Assembly (NCBI GenBank): GCA_963691655.1
Contig: OY829326.1
Coordinates: forward strand, 38,529,989 to 38,593,988
Direction of reading: 5' to 3'
Source of the DNA: Toxonevra muliebris
Lineage: Eukaryota > Arthropoda > Insecta > Diptera > Pallopteridae
DNA length: 64,000 bases
Part shown: positions 61,976-64,000 of the stretch, piece by piece
Position numbering within the stretch: the first letter of the stretch is position 1
Layout: each line of letters starts with the position of its first letter
Translations under genes and position numbers: made by a program
The notes under the pieces: model-generated
Told to the model about the DNA's origin: nothing
Seen by the model: the letters and a program-made list of their open reading frames with translations, nothing else
Databases searched by the model: none

Positions 61976-64000
61976 ATCCTATTTCACCATGTTAAGGAGT
62001 TAAGGATATTTTCATTTTTTTTTCCAAAGCGATACAATTTTATCAGAATACGTCGTAATACGTTATATACATATTTGTTAATGTTGCAAGGTATTTCATG
62101 AATTTTTTTTAACAAAAAATGTTGAAAGCTGGGGACGATAGAGCCGAACACCTTTTTTTCGTTACCCCTCGCGGTGTGAACGATTTATCTGAAATGAAAA
62201 AAAAAAACAGAATATGTTACATTTTTAAACTTTTTGAAAAACAACATTTCGCACTTAAACTTTTGGCACCATGTCCGAGGTAGTTGGAGGTAGCGCGCTG
62301 TTTACTGTTGTAACTTTGGTTCTAGTGCTCAGATCTCTATGATATTTGAAGAACATTTTCTTAAGAGAAAATGCAGTAAAAAAATTTTCGGTTTTTTCGC
62401 TCAACACAAGTGTATATTACATTAATTTTTGACGCTGAGTGTGACTAACGTGAAGTACCGCTTACCACCTCACTTCCATCTCTTTCTTTAAATGGCGTTT
62501 TTAGCTATTTATACACAGTTGCACCGGTTCACTCAGTAGCTTCCCAGCATTTGGATTCTGTATCTATCATATAGTGTGTATATCTGTAATTTGTGCAAAA
62601 ATAGGGTGTACATATAAGTATGTATCAAATTGAATTCGGGCATATCATGAATAATTTAGGACTTTGAATTCGATGACCAAAACAATAAGCGGTACTGTTC
62701 TATTGTCTGTGACCTTTAAACCTCCGTAATGAGCAGACATTTCGATCAAGACGATGCTATTTTAAATGTTTGCGCTGAGAATTTTTTATTGTTCTTTATT
62801 ATACTTAAATTTATTATTCTGTTAAATGAAATTATTATTATCAATTTTTTTGAGCGCGAATGCTGTCACTGTGCACCATACACTTGTATAAATATTTTAA
62901 TATATAATATACATACGGGAATATAAATGAGGGCTCCAAATTTGCGTGCAGTGGAGGAGGAGATTATAGGAGGTAGTTTTTTTTTTTTTTTTTTGCAGTA
63001 GTTCCAGTTAAATATTAATTTTTAATAACATGTTAATTAAAAAGCATTGATCAATGCAAAAGCTTTGTTGATATGAAATAATAATATATAAATCTTTATA
63101 TATACATATATATTTGTGCCAGTGTCGTGGCTGGTCGGGGTTGGTCTAATGTGCGAGGTCCCCGAAGATCAGCCGCTTAAAATCCACGGATGAATAAGAC
63201 TTTTATTGTGTGTAAATTGATTTACTCACAAAATGGAACGTGGTTGGACCACAATTTTCTTTTACATGGTTTGACGTGTCTATGACAAGAAAAACAAAAG
63301 GATTCAAATTGAATAAAAATCTTCAATTTTTGAAATTTCTTTTTTATTTTAGTTCAATCACATACAGACAATGAATTTCTGCAGGTACTGTGGTATTTTT
63401 ATTTTGTGATACATCAAACCACAATGAACTGCTTTTGTAAAGATTTAAGTGAAGAGCCCTTTAAAATTATTTCACCAGGTACCCGATTTTTGAATGCCAC
63501 TGATCAAAATTGGAATGTACATACTACTATATGTACACAAATTTAAAGATATGCATAATTGCTCATTGGGTTCAGTCTTACAATGATCAATTGTACGTGT
63601 CAACAATGAGATTTCGCATAGATCCAGATGAAGTTAAAGGATTATAATAATGAATAGGTACTTAACTATTGGGCAACAATGCTCATGCTTTTTTTATCTA
63701 GTAGGTTTTTCTAGGATGAAGTATCGCCCATCCAAATACTCCAGTTAACTTAAAGTACCAGCAAAAAAAAGCTACATAGTTAATAAATCGAGTACGACTT
63801 TTTTGTTAAGCCTATACATACATATGCACATATAACATTATATGTACTTATATGAATGTGTTTTGAAGCAGCAACACACTTGTTGCTATTGCTATTATTG
63901 TTGTTGTCTCATTGTTGCCGACTCCGCTTTTCGGTGCGATTGTCCTCATTTATTTTAATACCCCCATTTGTACACGCCAACAGCGGCACGTGCCACAATA
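61976..64000. other. Gene-free right end of the window
   Basis: AT-rich DNA with a T18-type homopolymer (about 62976-62994) and a GC-richer patch at 63119-63190. No gene, RNA gene or transposon terminus is supported. Confidence 0.4.

Noticed and set aside
1..64000. CRISPR arrays, bacterial operons, prophage or integrated virus
   Set aside because: No spaced direct repeats or prokaryotic gene organisation; introns and eukaryotic gene content make these inapplicable, and no viral gene was seen beyond ordinary retrotransposon remnants.

Overview
This is a 64-kb window of AT-rich eukaryotic nuclear DNA. The genes have short GT-AG introns, and their proteins resemble Drosophila and human orthologues. 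Dead insect transposons (hAT, mariner, Tc1, Jockey-like LINEs, a Ty3/gypsy-type element, many MITEs) are scattered throughout. It reads as a dipteran genome, probably a higher fly such as a tephritid. That placement is inference; the sequence contains no direct taxonomic marker.

Region 1 (1-11843) is gene-dense and holds four recognisable housekeeping genes. Codanin-1 (dlt, minus strand) runs off the left edge. Lamtor4 (plus, two exons) encodes a Ragulator subunit. Ccz1 (minus, six exons) encodes a subunit of the Mon1-Ccz1 Rab7 exchange factor. SrpRbeta (plus, four exons) encodes the membrane GTPase of the SRP receptor. Lamtor4 and Ccz1 are tail to tail with 148 bp between stop codons. Ccz1 and SrpRbeta are head to head with 463 bp between start codons. 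dlt and Lamtor4 diverge across about 3.7 kb. Lamtor4 and Ccz1 products both act at the late endosome/lysosome; dlt (histone chaperone control) and SrpRbeta (ER targeting) do not, so the cluster looks like compact packing rather than a pathway unit.

Region 2 (about 11.9-64 kb) contains no host coding exon that I can support. It is AT-rich sequence with microsatellites and transposon remains. These include two hAT-type copies in opposite orientation, a TA-flanked MITE, a Jockey-like reverse transcriptase followed by a possible tRNA-derived SINE, a gypsy-type pol fragment, three other LINE fragments, a mariner with most of its transposase deleted, two TTAA-flanked MITEs (one with a piggyBac-like terminus), a Harbinger-like MITE inserted into its own kind, and a Tc1 fossil next to another MITE. 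The region could be a large intron or 5' region of an off-window gene, or true intergenic DNA; the sequence alone does not decide.

I found no evidence for a previously undescribed functional system. The most informative structures are the self-nested Harbinger-like MITE (51780-53206), the hAT pair with 8-bp target duplications (13445-14095, 20793-21620), and the foldback hairpin just upstream of Lamtor4.
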